Shown piece by piece: positions 37,260 to 48,500 of a stretch of DNA of 64,000 bases. The notes beneath the pieces are model-generated. The model saw nothing but the letters and a program-made list of their open reading frames with translations, searched no databases and was not told the DNA's origin. The translations under genes and the position numbers were made by a program. The stretch's first letter is position 1. The number at the start of each line of letters is the position of its first letter. The DNA comes from Vitellaria paradoxa (lineage: Eukaryota > Streptophyta > Magnoliopsida > Ericales > Sapotaceae): positions 32,005,149 through 32,069,148 of the forward strand of contig CM034240.1 of the NCBI GenBank assembly GCA_019916065.1, written 5' to 3'.

Positions 37260-39850
37260 TTCCGTACACGACGTGGTCAATTTGGGTGTGGAGGCACATC
37301 GCTCACTATGCCCGCTAACGTCGTCAGTGCCTCCTCCACATGTGGCTCCACTGCCGGTGCATCATCAACTCGTGTCTCCGCAAGTGCATCATCAACACGT
37401 GCCTCAAACTACCAAAAAAAAAAAAAAAAACACGTGCCTCCCCTGCCAATGCGTCATCAATGTGTGGCTTATCCCTTCCTACTGTAGGCATCACCATGGG
37501 AATATGCGTAGATGATGACATGCCTATTCGCTGTGCTCTGGGTCGGCGTGTGTAAGCCTTAACTGGTGCCTGGGGGACGGTCACGGCATCCCTGTATCGA
37601 ACGCAACAGTAGGTGATGTGGATGCTGGAGAGGTAGAGAATGGCTTTATGTGCAGAATTCCGAACCAGAAGTCATCCATATTTGCAGACAACGAAGCACA
37701 TGCCTCTGTAACTGGTGGTGGGGTCTGGACCTCGACACTCAGATCTATAGGGTGTATGTGTGTCTCGCTGCTTTGCCACTCTGCACTCGGTGCTGAGGAA
37801 GGCACGTGTGTCTCATGCATGTAGGATAATGTGGCGACTAGGGCTATAGAACTATTCAGCAACTCTGACTCGGGCATAGGTGGAAAGGATATATCATCCT
37901 AAGGCTCAGGGCCATATATAGTAGGATGCCACTGTGATCATCTACCGGCAAACCGTAGTCTACTGTAATGTGATGGTCTAGCCTGTAAGGATGAGTCTTG
38001 GCTATGTAGTGGGAATGGATGCCCTTAGTCTCTCCTCATAATCAATCGCCGTGATCACCGGTGCTGCCTGAACAATAATGTCTTGTAGTGCCTATAAATA
38101 CCCAGACTGATCCGCACCTTCGACGGCTGTAACTGCTACTCGGTGCACACACACAATTGTGTCAACCTGCATTGCACAACGAATATGTAACTCAGTTAAT
38201 TTTGAAACAAACAAGTAAATATATTATATTAAAACATGCATACATAAAAAATTGTACCAGAATCGACATATCAGCAGCCACCAGCTGAGATCTAACATGT
38301 GGGACATGTGAGAGTGGCGTGATGTGAGTCTAAGTGATCTAACGATACCAGTCCATGTATGGGTCGTCGTACGGGAGACGCGCGATGCAAGCATGACCCT
38401 GGATGATCTCCTCATGTTGTCTGGCCCATTCATCCACGTACCTCTGATGGTACGCCATCCAGTCCACCTCCTCCCGTCCATGTCTTGTGAGCTCGTGAAG
38501 TTGGGCATTTGTGTCGAAGTCTTGTGGGATCACCTGTCGGAGGCTGAACTGCCACATGACACGGCTTGGCAGATGGTATTAGACAACCTCGTAACATATT
38601 AGAGGACATGTTGAGTGCCACACTGCCTTCTTAGCTCGAAAGTATGTGGGAAGTGTGCTAAAAAGAGACTAGGGATATGGACACCAAGTCATCTGGTCCT
38701 CCCTCATCAGCGTCAACTGGTCTCTGCAGTCCCTTAGTGGCCTCGCGAAGCTCACTACCAGTTCTCTCTTCCATTTACATCCCCATGGATCCGCTGGAAG
38801 CTCGAAGTCAGCTAGTGTAGGGTCAAGGGAGGTGGTTGTGTAATGACTGGCCGAAACTGTGCTAGTCTCTCCCATACCCACACCTATAAAAAGAGATAAT
38901 AAATTACATTAAATTCACATGATAGTATCAACATAATAGCATATGAGAGTATACAATCTATAGATTGTACCTGAAGTATGGCAATCAGTCCTACCATCTC
39001 TGCCGTACGTGTGGTGGCAGTTGAGCACATCTCTCTGTATAACCATGCTAGCGCAGCAGCTCCCTAAGCCAATCAACCGCACGCATCCAAGTCGCGAAGT
39101 AGTGACAAGTAATGCAACTTCAACAGGTTACTAGAGTGATCTGGTAGTAACTAGCAACTAATGATGATAAGTATAAGTGCCTGAGCATGACACTCTATAT
39201 CCTGAGCTGTGACGCCCTCTGACAACACGAGGAAATACTTTATGAGCCACGTAATCCTGAGACGGCCCCTCCTGAAGTCCGTACGATCTGGGGTCCTGCC
39301 CAGCAACTCCTGGCACAGTGCCTGGCGTCCCTCTAACCCCAGCTGCTGATCCGTCCTCCTGACGGGCTCCCTATCTACTCGTAGGCCTGAGATGACCTCT
39401 ATGTCCTGCAATGTGATGGCCACCTCGCCAACCAGAAGGTGGAAGGTATGCATCTCCCATCTCTATCGCTCAACCAATGATGTGATCAGCAGTTAGTAGA
39501 GGTGGATAGTTCTTAAGCGGTATATCCCGTAAAATCCAGATCTGTGTAACTGCTGTAGGACACGTGGATCCTGAGGTGGATCTAGTATCTATCTAAGGGC
39601 ATGCTGTGTCGACCGGCAGCGTATGACCTCCTCAAACTGCAAACAACACCAGTATAAGGATAATGAGTGTAACCAAGTAAACAATACTTCAAATGATAGC
39701 ATAAGAATGATACTAGAATTACTGAATGTTATATACGTACTCGAATTGGAGACTCCCAAATATTAGTCAATCAATGCTCACTCTAAGAGTGGAGTACACG
39801 GGCATCTAATGGCCCAGGATCCAACATCTGGTGTCGATGAGACATCTCGC
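37260..39850 (-). pseudogene. Plant mobile domain (PMD) gene of MULE 2
   Basis: Read on minus: MSHRHQMLDPGPLD (from about 39843) is the usual PMD-gene start, ending before a GT near 39740. Next come FEEVIRCRSTQHAL (near 39635), EMHTFHLLVGEVAITLQDIE (39455-39395), RLRITWLIKYFL, AALAWLYREMCSTATTR (near 39060-39005), then GREEVDWMAYHQRYVDEWAR and YMDWYR (38470-38340). Tail frames 37581-37877 are Ser/Pro-rich, like the MULE 1 copy. Stops (for example near 39600 and 38690) and frame changes mark it as a pseudogene. Exon borders are estimates. It lies 3' of the transposase as in MULE 1, so a transposase-then-PMD order is shared by two separate MULE families here. Confidence 0.8.
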
Positions 39851-40244
39851 TCAAGTAAATCAAAGGAAACATTCACAATTTGTAAGTCAACGTGAGTATA
39901 CACTCGACATGAGATCATTCAACGATTAAATAAGTTTCATCTCAATAGTTGCACGCAAACAAAGTAACTAATTATAAGTCCATATACAATTGTATTTTCA
40001 CTTACTTAGCAACTTAAAATTACACAACAAAGTAAACATATTCCTTAAAACATGGAAGACCAAATGTATTTCATCCATAACCAAAAATGTTACTTGTCGA
40101 TATAATACTCTTTCGTTAAACAACTGATATATATATAATACTCTTACACTACTTAAAGACTTGCAACATTACATTATTGATAGAACTTGCAACTTCACTA
40201 ATTTCAATTACAATTTATAGTATTCAAATCTACTAGTTCAAGAA

Positions 40245-41330
40245 CCCAATGGCTGACGAGGACGACGCCCGCACGAGACACTTGCACCGATCATGACCTT
40301 GTTATTTACATATGCCGCAATGTAGGGTGGAGCCATGTTCCGACCTATCCATCTCGCTCCTCAACCTAGTCGACAGAGGACGGCCCTAACCACAAAGAAG
40401 ATTGGGGTTAGGGATAAATATTAGGGTTTAAATACTGGACCAGTAGTCTTCATATTCCAAAGGATGAAACTCCGGCATGTAGGTGTCCATGTATGACTTC
40501 ATTGAGTATAAACTTGACACCAACTGCATCCAATCCATGCGTATTTTATCACATGCCGCTATCACATGCGAGCAAGGTAGTTTGAGGACCTCCTACTTCC
40601 CACAGTTGCACGTCCCATTCCTTAGTCGTATAACCTGTGTGTTGCTACCCCTACCAAGATGGGAACCAGTCACCACTTGGTACTCCCCAGTTACATGATT
40701 GAACTCCACAACTTGATGACCTAGTGTATCCCTTTGAAAATCAGTCAGAAGGTTTTGGACCCAGGGACGAACTCTCACTTCGTTTTTTATTGCATTCATA
40801 GCAATTTGCTAACACTGATGGAAATATGAAACCAGTTTGTAGAATGTTAGCTGAACAGTGACAGTAATTGGTAGGCTCCTAGTGCCGTGTAGTATGTTGT
40901 TAAAACACTCAGAGAGGTTAGTTGTCATGATATTGTATCTGTGAGCCCCACTGTAACTGGCAACAAAATTCTCCGTCGAAGCATCTAACTGGGGGCTGCC
41001 TTGTCCACCAATAGTCACAGGGTTAGAAGGCTCAAATTCTAGAAAAAGGTCACAATGATCATAGTGTAGGTTTTGCACGATAGCAAACATTGCCTCCACT
41101 GTGTCATCATCCACTAAATATAGAGGTCTATGTAGTATTTGGCCCGCACTCCCAACAATTGGATATCTACAGACCACTCGTAATTCCGCTTCGGTTGGGT
41201 CCAAACCAATGACCTCATACAGTTTCGCCAATAAGATCGCATATGTAAATTGAGTGCTAACCATGATACAATGGTTGAATGGCTTGTCGTATCCCACGTC
41301 ATCGTCTACATTGGTAATGTTCCCTCCCCA
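40245..41330 (-). pseudogene. MURA-type transposase lacking its DDE core
   Basis: Read on minus: an N-terminal MURA domain (GYDKPFNHC, FTYAILLAKLYEVIGLD, VVCRYPIVG; 41297-41100) is followed by NLHYDHCDLFLEFEPSN and then directly by the region after the second catalytic Asp: RYNIMTTNLSECFNNILHG, with the conserved Glu, and LTFYKLVSYF (to 40809). After a stop it continues with VRVRPWVQNLL, the SWIM finger CNCGK...CSH (about 40610-40550) and a CCHC knuckle HCGICKNKGHDRCKC (near 40340-40295). The MuDR DNA-binding domain and both first catalytic Asps are missing, yet the 162-residue N-terminal frame stays open across the join near 41010. This cannot be an active transposase. Confidence 0.88.
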
Positions 41331-41649
41331 AAAACAGAATAATGAAATTCATCCTTGCGACATCACGAACAGTCAATGAACAACAGATTTTGGCCCTGAA
41401 CAACATGACTATTAGGGACCGTATCCTTTTACAAGAGATTTAAATTAGGGAAAGTTTCGTTCGATTACTCTATTTGAAGCCGCCCCTATAAGTATAGTTC
41501 AATTTCAACTTTGCCCAAGTAATTTAACATATCACTTAATAAATTCTACTTTATCTAAGTTTAAGTTAGTAAGTATAAGTTTATGTAAGTTTAAGTTAAG
41601 TTTAATTTCACTATGTTGCATATAAGTGTCATCAAATTTATCTAAGGTT

Positions 41650-44225
41650 CATTCGAGTAATGTCTAGATTTTTTTTAATTTTTTTAAGATTATATAATTA
41701 TTTGTAGTTATTACTTTCACTACTTTTTCCCTAGAAAATTGTAGGTCTATCTTAGAAAAATGAAATCACCCACTAGCAAGTGGGCAATACTTTACCTAAG
41801 TTCTTAAAAGAAAATTCTCTTCTTATATTTCTCCAAACTTAGTTGTTAAAAAAAAATAGTTCTTAAAAAAAATTTAGTGTTTCAATTTACAAATAGATAT
41901 TCTCCCTAAACTATCTTAATTTTCAAAACAAATAAAGGCAAATATCTTTTATTTGATTAAATTACAAAATAAAATATAAGAAATTTTTTATAGTGCTCTT
42001 AAAATATAAGTATAAAAAATAATTTCATTGGTAAAAATATTTTTATGTTGCTCCTCAATTTCTCCAAATTTAGTTATTAAAAAATTTAGTGTCTGAAATT
42101 ACAAATGGATATTTTCCTAAACCATCTTAAATTTCAAAATAACTAAAACCAAATTTTTTTTATTTGATTAAATTACAAAACAAAAGATAAGGATTATTTT
42201 CATATTACTCTTAAAATATAAGTACAAAAAAAAATTAGTTGTTAAAAATATTTTTATATTACTCTTAAATTTCTCTAAACTTAGTTGTCATAAAAATTTA
42301 GTTGTTAAAAAAAATTTAGTTTTTAAAAGTAGAAATAGATATTTTCCTAAATTATATTCAATTTCAAAATAAGCAAAAGCAAATGATTTTTATTTGATTA
42401 AAATACGAAATAAAGTATAAGAAATATTTTTATATTACCCTTAAAATATAAGTATAAAAAATAATTTAGTTGCTAAAAATATTTTTATGTTGCTCCTCAA
42501 TTTCTCTAAATTTAGTTGTTAAAAAATTTAGTGTTTAAAATTAGAAATGGATATTTTCCTAAATTATCTCAAATTTCAAAATAACTAAAATCAAATATTT
42601 TTTATCAAATTACAAAATAAAATATAAGAATTATTTTCACATTACTCTTAAAATATAAGTACAAAAAAAATTTAGTTGTTAAAAATAATTTTATATTACT
42701 CTTAAATTTCTACAAATTTAGTTGTCAACAAAATTTAGTTGTTAAAAAAATTAGTTCTTAAAAAAGAATTTAGTGTTTGACATTACAAATGGAGATTTTC
42801 CTAAATTATCTTAAATTTCAAAATAACTAAAAGCAAATAATTTTTGTTCATTAAATTATAAAATTCATTTTTATATTACCCTTAAAATATAAGTATAAAA
42901 AAATTTTTGTTGCTAAGACTAATTTTACATTACTCTTAAATTTCTCCAAACTTACTTGTCAAAAAAATTTAGTTGTTAAAAACTTAGTTCTTAAGAAAAA
43001 ATTTAGTGTTTTAATTTACAAATAGATATTGTCCCTAAACTATCTTAATTTTCAAAACAAATAAAGGCAAATATCTTTTATTTGATTAAATTACAAAATA
43101 AAATATAAGAAATATTTTTATATTACTCCTAACATATAAGTATAAAAAATAATTTTGTTGGTAAAAATATTTTTATGTTACTCCTCAATTTCTCCAAATT
43201 TAGTTGTTAAACAATTTAGTGTCTGAAATTACAAATGGATATTTTCTTAAACTATCTTAAATTTCAAAATAACTAAAACCAAAATTTTTTTATTTGATTA
43301 TATTACAAAATAAAAGATAAGGATTATTTTCATATTACTCTTAAAATATAAGTACAAAAAAAAATTAGTTGTTAAAAATATTTTTATATTACTCTTAAAT
43401 TTCTCTAAACTTAGTTGTCAAGAAAATTTAGTTGTTAAAAAATTTAGTTTTTTTTTTTAAAATTAGTTTTTGAAATTAGAAATAGATATGTTCCTAAATT
43501 ATATTCAATTTCAAAATAAGTAAAAGTAAATAATTTTTATTTGATTAAATTATGAAATAAAGTATAAAAAATATTTTTATATTACTCTTAAAATATAAGT
43601 ATAAAAAGTAATTTAGTTGCTAAAATATTTTTATGTTGCTCCTCAATTTCTCCAAATTTAGTTGTCAAAAAATTTAGTGTTTAAAATTAGAAATGTATAT
43701 GTTCCTAAATTATCTTAAATTTCAAAATAACTAAAATCAAATATTTTTTATTTGATTAAATTACAAAACAAACATAAGAATTATTTTTATATTACTCTTA
43801 AAATATAAGTACAAAAAAATAAATAAGTAGCTAAAATTAATTTTATATTACCCTTAAATTTCTCCAAATTAGTTGTCAAAAAAGTTTAATTGTTTAAAAA
43901 TTTACTTCTTAAAAAAAACTTACTGTTTTAATTTAAAAATAGGTATTTTCTTAAATTATCTTAAATTTCAAAATAAATAAAAACAAATATCTTTTATTTG
44001 ATTAAATTACAAAATAAAATATAAGAATTATTTTACATTACTCCTAAAATATAAGTACAAAAAAAATTAATTGTTAAAAATATTTTTCTATTACTTTTAA
44101 ATTTCTCCAAATGTAGGTGTTAAAAAAAATTTACTTGTTAAAAAGTTTAGTTCTTATAAAAAAAAAGTCTAGTATTTGAGTTTAGAAATAAATATTTTTC
44201 TAAATTATCTTAAATTTCAACCTTC
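41650..44225. repeat. Higher-order AT-rich tandem array
   Basis: About ten units of roughly 205-250 bp, each with AAAATATAAGTA, TTAGTTGTTAAAAA, TTTCTCCAAA and TTATTTGATTAAATTACAAA. AATATAAGTA recurs near 42004, 42213, 42447, 42654, 42887, 43137, 43347, 43590, 43801 and 44046. Spacing roughly alternates between 207-211 and 233-250. The block from about 41880 is repeated almost word for word from about 43005, so a period of about 1.13 kb overlies the short one. It lies 5' of the MULE 2 transposase gene. Confidence 0.88.
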
Positions 44226-44899
44226 CACACACTCTACTATGAAATATTGTTAATTCTAATTCAATAATATTGTGCTAATTCCTAACCTAAATTAGCCTAA
44301 AAAAATTTAGCATAATACTGTACTAGTTTCAGGTTCTGTAATTCGATATCAACATATCTCTAAATACTATCAATCAACACAATTTAATTTAATAAACATG
44401 CAAACACATTTCAAGAAATCATAAACCAAGTATGAACAAGTTCAAATACTTACCAATAGCGGACAGCACAAAGAGAAATTGGAATTTGAATAGCAAACAA
44501 CAAACAAAATAGCTCAGCCACACAGAGAAATTGGAATTTGAATAACTCAGACACTTGGGTTCAAATCATATAATAGAAACCAAATACTCAAAACATTCAA
44601 CTTGTACTCAAATCAACAAACCAAAAACTTTGATTTCATCCTCAAAACCCAGAATGTGTACAAGTAAATATATACATACATATATATATATATATATACA
44701 TACATATATATGCGGATTAAGCTAAGTAGAACTCACATTTTTTTGATTGTTGGAGATGCTTGCTAGCTGAGTGTATAGTCCTGCCACTGAAAATGACACA
44801 TCGCGAAAGCCTAGCTTGACCATTGGAGAGCAGAACGGGAGAGGGAAAGGAGAGAGAGTTGTGCAACCGAGACTAAGCAAGCCCGGGACGATGATATAT
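44226..44899 (-). other. MULE 2 leader region
   Basis: Non-coding sequence between the tandem array and the right terminal repeat. A GA-rich stretch (44825-44860) and a TA/CATA microsatellite (44668-44712) are visible. By position it would be the promoter and 5' leader of the minus-strand transposase; no promoter element is certain. Confidence 0.35.
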
Positions 44900-45164
44900 A
44901 TTACCAGGGTGTCGTCAATGTCACTTACGACTTAAGTTTAAATTGGTGTCGTCAGTGTCACTGACGACATGGGGCCTTCTTATACGCGTTTCGTCAATAG
45001 CACTTACGACATTACTGTTTAAGGAAACTTTATATCGTCAATGACATTGACGACACAATATCGTCAATGACACTGATCACATCAAATCGATTTTTACAAA
45101 TCCTTCTGATGCAGTCTGTTTTGATACATTATTAATTTATAAATTATATTAAAATAAAAAGCCC
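44900..45164 (-). repeat. MULE 2 right terminal inverted repeat with palindromes
   Basis: Five short inverted repeats with CGTCA and TGACG arms at 44911-44931, 44948-44968, 44991-45009, 45035-45053 and 45061-45079. The second has perfect 10-bp arms (GTCGTCAGTG and CACTGACGAC around one T). The fourth has perfect 9-bp arms (TCGTCAATG and CATTGACGA). Confidence 0.85.
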
Positions 45165-45173
45165 CCTCCATTT

Positions 45174-45479
45174 CTCTCTTCATGCCAAACTCCTCAATTC
45201 TCGCTCTTATCCGAACCGCAAAATTTATAGCTTTTTCCTCTTTCTTGACCGTAATAAATTCTAGTGCGCATCAGCCTCTACCTTTCTAGCTGCCGCCGCC
45301 GTCAATGTAGACGTAATCGAGTACTTTGCTCTGTTGGATCAAATAAAGAGTTGGGTTTTCGATTTTGTTGCGGGCAGAGTGCTGTTGTAGCGGTGGCCGA
45401 AACCCCTGTGGATCTTTGCATTTTGTACGCTACCGGTTTGATCACTGTGTCGCGACGGACGGCTTCAATTTAGTCGGCG
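45174..45479 (+). promoter_or_regulatory. 5' UTR and remaining promoter of the NIP-like gene
   Basis: CT-rich leader-like sequence (TTTCTCTCTTCATGCC at 45171) directly after the MULE 2 target duplication. The upstream ATGs at 45183 and 45305 lead only to short frames. The earlier promoter now lies more than 20 kb away, beyond both MULEs. I see no certain TATA box in this 306-bp stretch, so the present transcription start is unknown. Confidence 0.5.
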
Positions 45480-45594
45480 ATGGAAGAAGGTAGTGATGGA
45501 CGATTTGACGGGGGAGAGATTAAAGTTTATCATTACGTTCTCAGATTGGTTGCCGGCGCAGTCTCAGGAGCTCTAACGGGAATCTTTGCACTGG
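45480..45594 (+). CDS. NIP: NIP-like gene exon 1
   Basis: Encodes [20 protein letters not shown] and the first membrane segment up to GIFAL. The ATG is the first one in frame with the domain. It ends after one base of the next codon, before GTAATT. Confidence 0.9.
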
Positions 45595-48500
45595 GTAATT
45601 TGGTTCTAATTTTTATCAATCTTTTTTTTTTTTTGGTGTGAATGTTGTTTGAACTCGACTTAATAAGGATAAAAGCAATTCTGGGTTCCGGGTGGCCATT
45701 CGTTTTGTAATTTGTATTGTTTGTTGGCTTGTATTTCGTGATGTATAGCATAAGTACAACTGCATAGGAGGATACGTTAGTCTATGATGCCTTCAGAAGT
45801 TCTGACATGGAATGAAGCTTCATATCCTCTGGCGACTTTCTGGTCTAAGAACTTGGAAAATAAACTAGTTATTTCTTGCAGTTCTCTCCCGTAGAACTTA
45901 ATCTTCTATGATTTCGTTTAAAGTTATGGGATTATTAAGAGATTTGTGAAATAATTAACTGTCCTTAAAAAGTTCATCGTCAATTTATTTTGATGATTAA
46001 TCAGTTATGAGTATTGGAAAAATAAAAATGTAAACACTCTATTGCAAATGCACATCCATTGCTTTTTCTCAGTTTAGTCATTCTGGCTTGAGGACTGCCA
46101 AAATTCCCAGAACTTTAGATGAGTGGCATGTATGCTAAAACCATGTCGTTGAATGGGAGGTCCATAAAATTGTAAAAGGTTTGGCTTCATGGGCTATTAG
46201 TAGGCCTTTGAAAGAGTAAAGATTTGGCAATGAAGTGAAAAGAGCAAAGTTAGTGGATTTGCCTCAGAAGGTTCACATGGTCAAAGTCCCAGTGTAAATC
46301 TAGAATTGATTGATTCCTAGTTTTGGCAAGTTGGATGAGAAGTTCTCATGCTCATTACAATCTGTTCTTCCTCATTAGCATCAAATCATTTTCTTATTTT
46401 ATTATATTGTGAAGGAATTCGCATTCGCCATGGCTCATGACCCTTTAATTTGAAAATGTGGCTTTTGTTCGAGAAGTTTTTAGAAAGACTTATAGAATGG
46501 AAAGTTGTCCTTTGTGTTTGCTAAGAAACTAAGTAGACTTACAGAGGATCTCAAAAGCGGGATTAGAGAGGTGTTTGACAAAGTTGAAAAAATTGATTAA
46601 TAATATTTAAAAGTTGAATGTTTTGGAAGAATAGGAACACTCTCTAAATCCGATAGAGGTGTAAAGATGAATTCTGTAGTGGTGAAAAGATGGAGGAAAA
46701 TTTTGAGAGGCAAAAATCAAATATGTTTTGGATAGAGGGTGACAAGAATAGCGGATTTTTTATAAGATGGCTAATGCTTACAGTCTATGAAGCAGGGACA
46801 CTTTAAAATGCTTGCAATTTTTGTATCCAACACGTATCGAATATACATACTCGGACACTTCGTGATTCGTGTTGGAGATGCCAACTCACGTACCCAATTA
46901 TTTTATCATTTTTTTAAATATATAATTAAGAGTCTAAGACAAACCCAGATTTGAGTAGCTGAAATATCTAAAATTTTAATATCTTCTATCTTAAATTTTG
47001 TTATGTTTTGTATATCAAATTATGTATTGAATTAGTTTTGCTGTGAATGTTATAGTCATATATATACCTAACAAAAATTATATCTTTGCAGTATTCCGGT
47101 GGTGTTCTTATCCTTGTTTTTCTAAATTAGTTATATTCATGTCTGTATCCGTATTGTATTTGTATCTCGTATATGTGTCTATGCTTCTTAGCTTATAATC
47201 GTTGTAATTATATCTCTAGGTTAGTTATTAATAGCTAGTTGTTGGAGAAGGAGAATAATAACTGGTTTCTATGCCAATCTTTTTGCTGAAAATGAAAATT
47301 TTGAGTTTGAGGTTGTATGCCAATCTTTTTCTGTCTTAAGCATTGATATAGTGGGGTTGGAGTGTTGCTTCACTAAAGAAGTTGCTTGGGTTGCCCTCAA
47401 GTCTTAGTGGGGATAAGACTTCCAGTCCAGATGGGGTAACTATAGTTTTCTTATTGCATTGTTGGGATGTTGTGAAGGAGGATGTGATGAAGGCATTTGT
47501 GGAGATTTTTCATGAGAAGGGGAAGTCTGAGAACAATTTAAATGCTTCATTTATTGCTTTAATTCTTAAAAATGGGGGAAGCGGTGGATACTTGGGATTT
47601 TATGCCAATTAGTTTGGTCATGTTGGATGTGTGCTACTGTTTTGAAGTGGTGTTAGGCTCGAAGATCAATTTGGGTAAGTCAAAAATCATATCTATTGGT
47701 AAGGTCTCCAGTTTGGATGACTTGGCTCGGATCATGGCTTGTGAGAGGGTAAAACTACCGACTCCATACCTTCATTGTTCTTTAGGAGCCATTATGAAGG
47801 CTCATTTTATATGGGATGGAGTAGTGGAATAGCAGATCTTTTATAAGATGCCTAATGCTTACAGTCTATGAAGCAAGGATACTTTAAAATGCTTGCGGTT
47901 TTTTTACATACTTTAAAATGCTTGCGGTTTTTGTATCCAACACGTATCGAATATACATACTTAAACACTTAAACACTTCGTGATTCATGTCTGAGATGCC
48001 ACGTAGCGCGTCCAATTGTTTTATCATTTTTTTAAATATATAATTAAGAGTCTAAGACAAACCCAGATTTGAGTAGCCAAAATCCCTAGAATTATAATAT
48101 CTTCTATCTTAAATTTTGTTATGTTTTGTATATCAAATTATGTATTAAATTAATTTTGCTGTGAATGTTATAGTCATATATATACCTAATAAAAATTATA
48201 TTTTGTGCAGTATTCCCGTGTTCTTATCCTCATTTTTTTAAATTAGCTATATTCGTGTCTGTATCCATATTGTATTTGTATCTTGTATATATAACTATGC
48301 TTCTTAGTTTATAGTCGTTGTAATTATATTTCCAGGTTAGTTTTTGATATCCTGTTGTTGGAGTAGGAGAATAATGATTGGTTTCTATGCTAGTTTTTTT
48401 TGCTAAAAATGAAAATTTTGAGTTTGAGGTTGTATGGAGTGGACACAATTCTATCTCAAGCATTGATATAGTGGGGTTGGAGTGTTGCTTCACTAAAGAA

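Larger units (their letters stand above)
35004..45164 (-). mobile_element. MULE 2, 10.2 kb, minus-strand genes
   Basis: The 9-bp target duplications CCTCCAATT (34995-35003) and CCTCCATTT (45165-45173) differ at one base. The inverted ends GGGATTTTTACATTAATATA and GGGCTTTTTATTTTAATATA share AATTTATAAATTAA and a cluster of CGTCA/TGACG palindromes over about 240 bp. Inside, on minus, are a transposase lacking its catalytic core and a PMD gene. A higher-order tandem array fills 41650-44225. It belongs to a different family from MULE 1, since the ends do not match. Confidence 0.9.

Noticed and set aside
37324..37584. Minus-strand frame with Phe and His runs
   Set aside because: It is read across an A16 homopolymer and out of phase with the PMD tail; no domain.
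45264..45473. 69-codon frame upstream of the NIP-like start
   Set aside because: It ends before 45480 in a different frame and resembles 5' UTR sequence; at most an upstream ORF without support.
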